Source: Dryomyza anilis (taxonomy: Eukaryota; Arthropoda; Insecta; Diptera; Dryomyzidae). From it: 64,000 nt of DNA. Shown here piece after piece: positions 49,256 through 60,713 of the stretch. The notes under the pieces were generated by a model. It searched no databases. It was not told the DNA's origin and saw only the letters and a list, made by a program, of their open reading frames with translations. The translations under genes and the position numbers were made by a program. The DNA lies in assembly GCA_951804985.1 (NCBI GenBank), contig OX638130.1:81896583-81960582 (forward strand), in the 5' to 3' direction. Each line of letters begins with the position of its first letter. Positions within the stretch are counted from its first letter, which is position 1.

Positions 49256-51368
49256 CCTATCTGTGTTTTTAGTAATAATTATTTAAGAGATAAAATCTAC
49301 TGAATAATTTAAAAGATATTAACAAAAATAAACTTACGTTGTATGAAATTTATTTTGCGTATCCAATTTGAATAAAATAATTTATTGATTGTGTTAAATC
49401 GCGTCCATGAAGTGTATTTAAATTGTAACTGCAAAGAGAAATTAAATATTTTATTAATATTTATTAAGAAGTATTAAGAGGAGAAAAAAATCAATGCTAT
49501 TAGAAACGCATTTGTTCTATGTTGGTTTCAAATGCGGCATATGTGCAAAATGTGGGATTTTTTAGTGGTTGGCAACATTAACACCATGCCATCCATGGTT
49601 GGTGGCAGTTGCTGCCAGTGTTTAGAATGCAATTCCAAGCACGACTCGGTTCACTCATACGTTAAGAGCGAAATTGTGTTGAGCACTAATTAACCCAAAT
49701 ATGTGTGTCAATGGAACTCAAACGCATTTCAATTAACTCAACAGGGATGCACCACAGCGTATGACAACTGAGCACTAAGCACTGAATATTGTCATGTTGT
49801 ATGAGTGGCGGTGATGGCAAATTCTGCATGACTTTTATACCCAATACTCATTTTGTTAAATTCACACGCAACGAAAAATAACGTTTCTCACAAATGTAGA
49901 AATTAGATGAAATACATTTGTTTTGTATTTCCGTTGCGGGTAACGAATTTTGTTTGTACCAAACGAATTTTTCGTTTGCTATTTAAAGTAAAATATAAAA
50001 ACTTTATTTATTTTTGTAATTATTGTATTATCAATCAATAAGTCCTTTCTACAAATCTATGAATATCATTTATTATTTTTTACAGAAATATTCATAATAA
50101 GAATTGTACGTTTGATACATATGTTGTACGTTTTTGTCGCAAAATGATGGCAAACAAACTTTCGTTCAGAATATATAAAAACTGTTTTTATGATAAACAG
50201 GCTCTCTTTTCTTCCAGAAAATAGACGACATCAAGAACAAACATTCGCTAAAAATAATGAAATTTATCCGCTCATCTGGATGGACGAAAATGGAAACACG
50301 TCCATAGGACACCATATAGAGTGGTCTAAGTGGTCGACAACACAACGATTACCGACACCTCAAAACCTACTGCAAACATGTAAACATGTAAACGAATTTA
50401 TTTTGCAGCAAACGATCTGTAAACGTTTTCTTTTTCTTCAAGTGCAAAACTTTCTATACTAAGAAATCATAATGTTTATGATAGTGCTGCTGCAACTACT
50501 TCGCAAAATAAAATTACTTTGTACACCAGTTGCAGTAGTTTTCAAATAAAATAATGTTTAGGGCTATAATACTTTCTAACATCTTTTCTTTTCTTATCGA
50601 ACGACATTTATACATCGTATGACGGATTGTTGAAATATTAAGTATAGGGTATTCTAAATAAAAACATCACTAACAAATACCATAGCGCAAATTTATTAGG
50701 TGATGAAGACATACTTCAAAAATGACGCTAATTTATTAGAGATGAAAATCAGCAGGCAGGCAGACAGACACCAGCAGGCACCAACATTGTTGGGAAATGT
50801 CAATTGTGTCCTCAATAGCAGCAGCAGCAATGAGAATAATAACTTCACATTTTATGACACAATTTCATGACATAATAACTAATATAAATTTGAGAACATT
50901 ATTATTAATGATCTTTGAAATTTCAACATCATTCGTCAATTGAATTTTTTTAGTTTGATTTTTTTGATTGCTTTCAATGAGATGCATTGTTCTGCAATTG
51001 AGAAACTAATTCAATTTTCGAGTGCTTTTACATACAATTATTTAACTGTAAAATATAAAATGACATTTTTCACTGCCAGACAAATGTAAATTGCATAACT
51101 TTTGTGTAAATAGAATAAGTTCCAAACATTTTGAATAGAATAACAGAATATTTCTGCCTCATAAACTATGCTCATAAAACAATTTTAAATAGTTTTGTTA
51201 TTAAATTAACACATACACTCTGGCAGCTCTGGCATGTAGAGCCACAATTATATTCATTGTTGTTGCGACGATAATCAAACAATTCGCCAACCTCATATAA
51301 TGAGCAACGATTTAAATGTAATTTCGCTGACACACACTCTATTCAAATGAATGCATCAAATAACACTA
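49256..51368. other. Non-coding DNA
   Basis: Less AT-rich patches lie at about 49550-49840 and 50740-50830 (CAGGCAGGCAGACAGACACC). The 90-codon frame at 50190-50462 shows no domain. No element boundary was recognised. Confidence 0.35.
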
Positions 51369-51562
51369 CACCCAGAAAAAATCCACTCAAATCCTATTAA
51401 AATTGGTCAATAGGACAATTATTGATTTAATAGTATACAAAAAATAAATCTTTTCATATAAACTCAAAGGCAATATAATGCTATTTTCTAGTATTTAATG
51501 CTATTTTCCGATTAAAATAATAAGTTTATACTATTGACTATTTTTAATAGTAAAAAACTATA
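51369..51562. mobile_element. CACCCAG MITE, copy in inverted orientation, one end lost
   Basis: It begins TA-CACCCAGAAAAAATCC and carries the family interior in the opposite orientation to the 40254 copy (CTATTGACTATTTTTAATAG at the right). Homology stops near 51562 before the second terminal repeat. Confidence 0.75.
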
Positions 51563-52194
51563 AGAAAATTAGCCATTCTGCACAATGCTAAATTTTGAGT
51601 ATTACATTTTTATTTGCATCAATGTTATTTCAACAATTTATAACTTTCCGAAATATGCGGAAATTTTGAACAGTCCCTCTATAAATGGTTATAGAGGGAC
51701 GTTTTTAAAATAGTTGAATGCATGCTTAGTACATGTTTGATTATAACTATTTATTAGGATGGACAGATCGGCACCAAAATTTGACAGGATATAAATTAAA
51801 ATATATAGAATCCAAAAACAAAACATGCTAAGTCGACTTAGGATGTTATGGAATGTGAGGGTCGCTATGCATTCAGAAAATGCTCAAATACTTGTATTTT
51901 TTTATTTTACAACAAAGAAAAATTAAAAAAAATAAAGTTTATTGTTGATAAATATAATAAAAAGTAATTGGTGAGTTGGTATTTGATATGGTCCCCTGAA
52001 CAGAAAAGTAATGGAAATACCAAAATTTGTCTTTTATGTTGTTTTCAATAATCCTGAATATCTCTCGTGTGAGTAAAGTAATTTGATATTAATTGTATAT
52101 GAATAAAATGTAATCAAAGTTTATTCCCAAACGTCAAATATTTCATATTTCCAGGATATTGATACAGAAATTAACATTTTATGATTGAAACTGT
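51563..52194. other. AT-rich non-coding DNA
   Basis: A short inverted repeat CCCTCTATAA / TTATAGAGGG lies near 51676-51700. Nothing else was recognised. Confidence 0.4.
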
Positions 52195-52600
52195 AATAGA
52201 AACCAAAACCGATATCCGTTTGAACCCGTTTGTTTTTTTTTGATCGAAACCATTATAAAAAGCAGAAATAAAATGATATTCAAATACTATAAACCGGTTC
52301 GGTTTAAAACGGTTCGGTTTAAAACGGTAAAAAAAACAAACAGAATATATGTATTATTTTATTAAAATAATTAAAACTTTTAGGTAGTTGATTTTCAGTT
52401 TGTGTGTCAGTTCAGGTTATTAAAAATATGACCTGAAAATGACATTAAATCCGAACCGAAATCCGTAATCTAAACCGCAAATTTAACTTGAAACCGGTAT
52501 AACCAAAAATTTTGCTATTAAACTTAAATACAAAACGAGTAAGAAAAACGATAATCAAATCGAAACCATTAAGAAATAAAACGTGGGATACATTTATTTC
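52195..52600. repeat. AACCGGT / CGGTTTAAAACGG degenerate repeat
   Basis: It contains the directly repeated phrase GGTTCGGTTTAAAACGG (about 52304-52328) and multiple AAACCG, CCGAAC and AACCGGTATAACC words. The style matches 10800-11215 and the right flank of the octanucleotide array. It looks like a relic; its class is unknown. Confidence 0.4.
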
Positions 52601-53039
52601 AAAAATTAATCGAAATGCACAGTGATTGAAGGAGAGTGATCGACGTACTTTATTAATTAATTATTGTGACATATCAGAGTATGAAATACACAATAATTAA
52701 AATATGTGTATGTAAAACATTGCAATTAAAAATGCCAAAAGTGCTGATGCTGTCATGGAAACAAAGAAAAATTCTACGTTTTGTCGCTGTTCTTCCAAAT
52801 TAACTGCTCGAATGTATGAAAATAAGAAAATAAATAATTTGTATGTTTTATTTCGATATTGGCCCGCCTGCACTCATTTCCATTAAGAGGACAAAAATCC
52901 ATTTTGGCTCTTTTCGATTGCATGAACTGTCTTGGTGGCTGGCAACGCCATTTTGTTCGGTTCGCAATGAGTCGTGTGTATGTGTGCTTGTGTCTGTGTC
53001 CATGTCTGTCGATGTGTGCGTGTGAGTTTTCATTTGATC

Positions 53040-53700
53040 ACACGTTATTTACGCTTTCACTTTAGTCGCGAGCATGTACTTCAGTGCTTCAGCTTGTTTA
53101 TTTATGACTTAATCCGTGCGCCGAGCAGCCCCGTTCGACTGAAATGAGCCGCGTCGCGTTGCCAACTACTTTTCCACCACCCACAACACTATCGTGTGAC
53201 ATGTTCCGTGAAATACGTTCGCCTCAAACACACAAACGACCGATATTTCGCGCTGCAACGACTCATGCATCATTTTCCGCCGAGGCGCTCATTTATGACA
53301 AAGACGGCGGCGGCGCGTGATCCGTTGTGCGCCGGAAGAACGGCACGGTGGCCTTTGGGTGGCGGTGTAAAGATTGTGTTGGTGTCGCGGCGTGGCGCGT
53401 CGCATTGTTGCACAATTGAAGCCACTACGAAACAACAATAGCTGCAATAGTTCGACTACTTCACTTCAGCAACAACAACTGTTCGCTCATGCAACACGAT
53501 GATTTAGTGTTTGAAACATGAATTTTGGCGCGCAATTCATTTGCCGCACTGGTAGTTTGTAGTCCTGCCGATTGTGGTGCGAGCGAAGCCAGCTATTTGT
53601 GTTATCAGCAACATGAGCGGCTCAGGAGGATGTTGCTTCGAAATCCAACACAAAGCAGCAGCTATGAATGTGGATTTGAATGTGGACGGAAATTTAAAAT
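53040..53700. other. GC-rich island, candidate promoter or enhancer
   Basis: Rich in CG dinucleotides (CCGCGTCGCGTTGCC, GACGGCGGCGGCGCGTGATC) in strong contrast to the flanks. Overlapping frames (53196-53441, 53525-53800) have no recognisable domain and no supporting splice sites were identified. A TGTGTC-rich tract precedes it (about 52975-53020). Confidence 0.3.
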
Positions 53701-53797
53701 TTATCCTTTATATTTCATTTATTTTTTATTATTTTCTACTTTTTTATTATTTTTTTTTTTATTTATTATTACATTTTTTGATTACAAAACGAATAAT

Positions 53798-55190
53798 TGA
53801 ATAAATGAATAAATGAATAAATGAATAAATGAATAAATGAATAAATGAATAAATGAATAAATGAATAAATGAATAAATGAATAAATGAATAAATGAATAA
53901 ATGAATAAATGAATAAATGAATAAATGAATAAATGAATAAATGAATAAATGAATAAATGAATAAATGAATAAATGAATAAATGAATAAATGAATAAATGA
54001 ATAAATGAATAAATGAATAAATGAATAAATGAATAAATGAATAAATGAATAAATGAATAAATGAATAAATGAATAAATGAATAAATGAATAAATGAATAA
54101 ATGAATAAATGAATAAATGAATAAATGAATAAATGAATAAATGAATAAATGAATAAATGAATAAATGAATAAATGAATAAATGAATAAATGAATAAATGA
54201 ATAAATGAATAAATGAATAAATGAATAAATGAATAAATGAATAAATGAATAAATGAATAAATGAATAAATGAATAAATGAATAAATGAATAAATGAATAA
54301 ATGAATAAATGAATAAATGAATAAATGAATAAATGAATAAATGAATAAATGAATAAATGAATAAATGAATAAATGAATAAATGAATAAATGAATAAATGA
54401 ATAAATGAATAAATGAATAAATGAATAAATGAATAAATGAATAAATGAATAAATGAATAAATGAATAAATGAATAAATGAATAAATGAATAAATGAAGAA
54501 ATGAATAAATGAATAAATGAATAAATGAATAAATGAATAAATGAATAAATGAATAAATGAATAAATGAATAAATGAATAAATGAATAAATGAATAAATGA
54601 ATAAATGAATAAATGAATAAATGAATAAATGAATAAATGAATAAATGAATAAATGAATAAATGAATAAATGAATAAATGAATAAATGAATAAATGAATAA
54701 ATGAATAAATGAATAAATGAATAAATGAATAAATGAATAAATGAATAAATGAATAAATGAATAAATGAATAAATGAATAAATGAATAAATGAATAAATGA
54801 ATAAATGAATAAATGAATAAATGAATAAATGAATAAATGAATAAATGAATAAATGAATAAATGAATAAATGAATAAATGAATAAATGAATAAATGAATAA
54901 ATGAATAAATGAATAAATGAATAAATGAATAAATGAATAAATGAATAAATGAATAAATGAATAAATGAATAAATGAATAAATGAATAAATGAATAAATGA
55001 ATAAATGAATAAATGAATAAATGAATAAATGAATAAATGAATAAATGAATAAATGAATAAATGAATAAATGAATAAATGAATAAATGAATAAATGAATAA
55101 ATGAATAAATGAATAAATGAATAAATGAATAAATGAATAAATGAATAAATTAATAAATTAATAAATGAATAAATGAATAAATGAATAAAA
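53798..55190. repeat. Octanucleotide array (TGAATAAA)n, about 174 units, 1.39 kb
   Basis: A single 8-bp unit repeats without length change. The only substitutions I found are T to G at 54498 and G to T at 55151 and 55159, the last two near the right edge. Every unit carries AATAAA on the plus strand. The left flank is T-rich; the right flank enters an AACCG-type repeat relic. The plus strand meets stops every 24 nt. The minus strand (TTTATTCA)n has no stop and no ATG in any frame across the uniform part. Confidence 0.97.
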
Positions 55191-55275
55191 ATTTTAAACC
55201 GAAATCAAAACCGTAAAAAAAACGAGTGAACATCAGAAAATCCAAAGTATCATTAGTTTCGGTTCCAATCCCTGT
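55191..55275. repeat. AACCG-type repeat relic bordering the octanucleotide array
   Basis: TTTTAAACCGAAATCAAAACC, GTAAAAAAAACGAG and TTTCGGTTCC words match the 52195-52600 tract. The array therefore seems to sit inside or beside a copy of this family. Confidence 0.4.
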
Positions 55276-56090
55276 CTACGATTATAACTAAATAATGAGA
55301 ACATCAAGCATTAAACAATTTTGTTTGTTGAAATAATTGTTTAGATTTGGGTTTATTTCTTTGTTATTTTAAATTAATCACACCCATAATAACGCTAAAC
55401 ATGACATTAGCAGAGCCGTATAAAATACTTTACGGTGGGATAAAAAAGCCAAAATTATATAAATTAGATTTACTAATTATTACACAACTTTCAAAACCTT
55501 TAAAATTTGACCCATATAATATATACATAAAATTATTAGCATAATAAAAGTATTTTTAATATATATATTATACAAAAAGTATTTTACCCTAATATGTGCT
55601 GACAAATATGATGTTAAAAGCCATGCAATAAATCAACTAATTAACTAAATATTTATAAAATATGTAATAAATAAAACCTATAAATTATCCACTTTTAATT
55701 AATTAGCAGAGGATCTATTCAATGTAGATATTATGTAGTTATTTGAGAATGATAAAGAATGAAGAAGATAAAAACTCAACATTATAATATAGGATAATAG
55801 AAAAATATCGACGAATATATTGAATATTTAAAGGAGAAAAAAAAAGATAATTAAAATGTAATCAAGATTTCAAAACGTAAAAAACTCGGTTCTTATTTTG
55901 GAAATTTATTATTAATTAATACTTTACAGTTTAAAAAAATCCCTGAATTTTAAATAAGTCCCACGCTATTTTTTTTACGTTTTGCTTAAAGCTTTCAACA
56001 AACAGGCATAATTTCCGCTTTAGTTTTTTTTTTGTTTTTCGCTTAAAACATACTAATGTTTAATGCATCCAAGGACAATAATGTATGTGG
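55276..56090. other. AT-rich non-coding DNA
   Basis: Nothing was recognised. Confidence 0.4.
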
Positions 56091-56720
56091 TGGCACTTTA
56101 GCCAAATATAAGCCACCGTTTTTTGGTTTATGCCAAAATTTTTGACGCGCTCCTACCCCGTTGTGCGCTGTGTGCGTGAGCCAGTTTTGTTACCAATTTG
56201 CTTCATGGGCCCCCACATAAAATACACTGCCCAATTTTGAATGCCCTAAATTTCGGCGGTACTTGGCATAGTTCCATAAAGTATAATGCACCGCCCGAAC
56301 GTTTCGTACTGACGCCGACGGACAACCGCCCGCCTCTCCTCGGATGCCACACACAAAGCATTTTGTACGCATGAATGTTTGTGTGAGTGAATGTATGTGT
56401 GTGGGGTTGTGTATGCAAAATATATTACCGTTATTAATTATATGGCGGCATGCGAAGGTTTATTACATTCATTTTGGCCATTTGTGCGCGGCACGAGTTT
56501 GACGCCCAGTTCACAGAGTCGACCGGGCCATGCCGTTCGTTCGTTCCAACCGTTTGCCCTGCAGTCTGCGTGCCACACTTAGTTACGTTTTTTGCCGCCT
56601 TTTAGATTTAAATTTTTTTGTTTTTTTTTTTATGTTCGTGGTTTTTGTGTGGTGACACTGTGCGTGCAAGTGAGGAGCGCCTGACCGCAAAAGGGTGTCT
56701 GGCCGTCTGTGTTGCTGAGT
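56091..56720. other. GC-richer island, candidate regulatory DNA
   Basis: It includes CCGACGGACAACCGCCCGCC and a GTGTGAGTGAATGTATGTGT tract. Short overlapping frames on both strands have no domain. This is a composition-based inference only. Confidence 0.25.
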
Positions 56721-57035
56721 TTGAGTTTTGATTTTATTATTTTTAAGTTAAAAAAGTACTGAATGAAAAAAGCATGGTTTTTATATTCGATTTAGCAAAG
56801 TGTAAAGAAAGAGTAACGAGAATAACGTGTCGGCCATCGCAGTCTCGATGCACGCAAGAGGCATAAATTATTAAATACAAATTATATTTTTAATTTTATT
56901 TGTGAACATTGTCAGAGCATACCAACCCCTAGGGGGTTTCTATTACATAATAATATTTGTTTAATTTGTACTGTGATTAAAACGATGAGAAATTCTGTTA
57001 AATTATACCCCATTGAGTCGGTATGTTTGAATAAA

Positions 57036-57310
57036 CCAGTCAGGAAGGTTAGGATAACTTCGAGTGTGGTGAAAGTTTAATTTGACGGTGTCCGTTTAAA
57101 GTGGTGCCAGAGTTAACGTATCCTGAAAATAGCAACAAACTTGAAATCGTGAACGAATTGCCTAACATTTGAGTACCCATTCACTTATGGATCGTTGCAC
57201 CGAAATTTTAGGGCAGTATATGTTTTGGCTATTATTATATATTTGAACAGATATGTTCTGCAATCCGTCAGTTTTTATATTCAATCCGGAATTGCCAAAT
57301 GGTCGGCAAT
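57036..57310 (-). mobile_element. Decayed fragment of the INE-1-like element
   Basis: AACCAGTCAGGAAGGTTAGG matches the tail of the family (CCAGTTGGGAAGGTTAGA). TATCCTGAAAATAGCAACAAA and the following AATTGCC...ATTTGAGTACCCAT track the internal part of the 63287-64000 copy. The hairpin and the GTCT end are not recognisable. Confidence 0.55.
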
Positions 57311-57575
57311 TTCTAGTTCAGTACGAACAGCTGATCGATGTTCGAAACGTCTATTGTGAATTGGTCATAAAAAGCCAATATAATTAAAATTGTATTAAAA
57401 TGAGTTAATATTATATGTATTCGTGCTATTTGAAAAAGCAAGATAAATTTTAAAGATAAAAAATAGGGACCATTCAAACACTTCTCGTAGCCCAGACTCA
57501 ACCTAAGTAATGTGTTCGTTATTAAATAATCGCGATCATTTTCAGTCCAATCCTGAATTCCTCTATGAACTCTAT

Positions 57576-58118
57576 GGGCCAGTTTTTCAGTGGTAGTTCA
57601 ACCATTTGTAGTTTAAACTAAGAATCGTGTGAACTTTAAACGTAGTTTAAACTAAGTTTAACCCACATAACGTTTAAACTCTCGATGGTTTTGACAGACG
57701 AATGTGAGATGCGCTCTTTACGCTCTGCAGTCCACACTCATGCGCTCATTTGTCTGTTCATCGGTTTCCGTTTTATTAGTTTTCTGCTATTATTTGTTGC
57801 ATAAAGTAACACTGAACGATTACACGCACAAATTCTCATTGATATTTATTATTTCGTGCATTGTACTATTCTAAATTATCTTTGTCATTTCTTGTAAATA
57901 TTATCTGTTCCCAATGAGAAAAATAAATTTCTTATTCTTCTTAAATGCTATTCACAATCGATAATTCGCTGTCATTTGCCGATGCTGCCATATTTTAAGC
58001 ATTGATCTCAATGAAACTTAACCTGCCACTGAAAACTGCTTGAATACTTAAATTACGTGAGACGTTTAAGTAAACGGAGTTTAAACTAGCTTTAAACTAC
58101 CACTGAAAAACTGGCCCT
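57576..58118. mobile_element. 543-bp non-autonomous element with long perfect TIRs
   Basis: It begins GGGCCAGTTTTTCAGTGG with TAGTT and ends with the complement ACTACCACTGAAAAACTGGCCC, giving a perfect terminal repeat of at least 22 bp. Subterminal AGTTTAAACTAAGTTTAAAC words are present near the left end, with related TTTAAACTAGCTTTAAACTA at the right. There is no transposase frame and no clear target duplication (TAT before, TAA after). Superfamily not assigned. A solo end lies at 32891. Confidence 0.8.
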
Positions 58119-58800
58119 AAAAGCGTGATCTTGATTTTAAAAACTCGTGATTTCCCCTGAAGTTCATAATTTGTTTAGTTTTATCTTTTTTTGTATGAAT
58201 ACATGGATATTTTACAGTTTTATCGAAAAACATACAATTTACTTTTGAAATGGTAACCGGATTGAACTCGGCGGGAAACAGGAAAACCCGTTTTCTAGAA
58301 TATGGCATTTCGCAATGGAACACTTCGTTTTAACCATCAATTCCGAGTGAAAATAAAATGCAAAAATTGCCTGATAATAGATATAGTGACCTATTTGCGA
58401 GACTACTCTCCGAAGAATATAATAAATAATGCCAACGTCAATAGAAAAGGTTTTTTAAAGTTTGTTGATTAATATTAGAAACTTTTTAGATACCTTTAAA
58501 AAGATTAACATGTTCTAGTCGATCGCCCATACCAGTCAGAAAATTTCATATATATAGTTGAAATTATTCTAACTAAACAACTAATCAACATGATTAGGTT
58601 ATGTCCTCCTTAATAGGGTAGATTTAATTATGGAATTTTATAATTTAAAATACAATTGATGAGATTTATATACCTCAATAATGATGAATTATACTTTAAA
58701 ATATAATTAATCTGTGTTCTGGGACGGTTACTCAATGATTTAACAATATTGGTATTCTTAAACTCCAATAAGTTTGTGAACTAAATTTGTTTACAGTAAA
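58119..58800. other. AT-rich non-coding DNA
   Basis: Nothing was recognised. Confidence 0.4.
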
Positions 58801-58807
58801 TAAATAT

Positions 58808-58925
58808 TTCCATATAAACTCCCAAAACTATCGTATTTTGTAGTATTTAATGGTATTTTCCGATAAAAATAATAAATTACTGTATTGACTAATTTTAATT
58901 GTAAAAACTATAAATTGTAAAAAAA
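58808..58925. mobile_element. CACCCAG MITE, internal fragment in inverted orientation
   Basis: AGTATTTAATGGTATTTTCC, then GATAAAAATAATAAATTACTG, then TTGACTAATTTTAATTG, matches the interior of the 63186 and 40254 copies read in reverse. Both ends are missing. Confidence 0.6.
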
Positions 58926-59042
58926 ACTTTAATTTAGTGTAGTAGAATTTTTCTAAGTTCATTATCGGGGACCGATAATTTAATTTTTTCCTTAATATAA
59001 CAAAATTTGTTACATGATTGGTTTTGATCAGATCATCAAGTA

Positions 59043-59250
59043 TACCCAGAACAAAATACCATACAATTAATAGTTTTTTTGACTATTAAAATAAGTCAAT
59101 AGAACAAATTAATTTTTTAATCGGTTATTTCCATTAAATAATACTATATCTAATAAATTATGATTAAATTATTATTTTATATGAAAATATTTATGGTTTA
59201 TATACTATTAAATCAATATCGATCCAATTTTAATAGTATTTTATAAGATT
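59043..59250. mobile_element. CACCCAG MITE, diverged copy
   Basis: It begins TACCCAGAACAAAATACCAT and shares TCAATAGAACAAATTAAT, TTTAATCGG and TATACTATTAAATCAATA with the 40254 copy in the same orientation. The right terminal repeat is not recognisable. Confidence 0.65.
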
Positions 59251-60033
59251 GTTCTCGCAATAGAGAAAGTTTCTATTAGGATTGTTTGTGTTTTTAAAAT
59301 AGAAATTTTTAAATAACACATGAACTCCATAAATCGAATGATTTATTTACTTGGGTGTTTAATACAAGAATGTTTACATATTTAGTAGTTCATTGGCGTT
59401 TGTAACGCCAAGATTATTTAGCACTTGTGTAGCGAGATTTTAACAAAAAATATTGAAAACTAATAACATATCAGGAATATGTCATACCAACACTTCTGAC
59501 AGTTCTGACAGCTACATAAACATAAAATATGGCTGGCAGACAATTATCTGGCGCGTGTTTCAATGAACTCTAGCAATATTTAAAACATAAAACCAACTCA
59601 ACTAATTCAGAATTAGTTATATAGTGCGAAATACAATTCGAAAATATATCTTTTAACTATGTGAATATGTTGTAGAAAAACCAGTTATACGGTTCGCTGG
59701 AAATCTGGACAGTTAAAATTAAAGAAATGCCATCATAGTCGCTCAGGCGAAAACTAATGAGCTGCTATATTAAATTACATTAATTACGATTTCAGCGGAA
59801 AACGAGCAGAAATAAACGCAGAAGAACTGAAATGTCAAGATAACAAAAAAAAAGGTAGTGGAGACATGTGTGGGGAGGATGGGAGATGAAGGATGAGTGT
59901 GGTTGAAATGATATATGGCAGAAAAAATAAATATTTAATTAAAAAATTCAGGCAAGAGTATTAATAATTTCGAGGAACTCAAAAACAAAGTAATGTTAAC
60001 ATTTTGAAGTACAATAAACAGATAAATAAACCT
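59251..60033. other. AT-rich non-coding DNA
   Basis: A single TTTACTTGGGTGTTTA (about 59345) resembles a MITE end but has no partner nearby. Nothing else was recognised. Confidence 0.35.
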
Positions 60034-60713
60034 GCCTAAGTAACAATTCCCACAAGAACACAGCCAGTTTTACTAGGCACTTGGCGAGGAACTCGCAAGA
60101 GATGTCACGCCAGTAAAACTCTTCGGTTTCAGGGGATTTCCCCAACAGTAACCGGCCAGTTCTTGACTAGCTTTACTGGAATGAATCTACTCATAAAATC
60201 ACTACCAGTAACCGACCAGTTTTTACTAGTTTTACTGGGGACAGACTGATTTCAGACCAATTTCTGCCCGGTTTATAATTAGTTTATAATTATTTTTCAA
60301 ATCTCTACCAGTAACCGACCAGTTTTATAATAGCATTACTGGTTGGGATCTACTCTTCTAATCCGTCCCAGTAACCGACCAGTTTTGACTAGTTTTACTG
60401 ACAGGGATCTACTTTTCAAATCCTTACAAGTAACCGTACAGTTTTGACTAATTTTATTGGGGACAGAACAGTTTTTGACTAGTTTTCCTGACGAAAATGT
60501 ACTCTTCAAATCCTTACCAGTAACTGACCAGCTTATGACTAGTTTTACTGGGAACAGACCAGTTTTTGACCATCCCTACCAGTTTTTGACAAGTTTTACT
60601 GACGGGGGTATACTCTTCAAATCCCTACTTGTAACCGTTTAGATTATTTTTTATTCTTTACATTCCTACGAGAAACGACTATGTGAGCTGCCCAGTAAAT
60701 TTTTGCTTGGGTA
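60034..60713. mobile_element. TIR element filled with minisatellite, copy 2
   Basis: It begins GCCTAAGTAACAATTCCCAC and ends AAATTTTTGCTTGGGTA, whose complement TACCCAAGCAAAAATTT pairs with the left end. The interior has about ten degenerate units of CAGTAACCGACCAGTTTTTG / ACTAGTTTTACTGG / GATCTACTCTTCAAATCC. The short frame 60457-60642 is a by-product of the array. Confidence 0.75.

Noticed and set aside
60457..60642. 61-codon frame with internal peptide repeats
   Set aside because: It is a by-product of the minisatellite-filled element.
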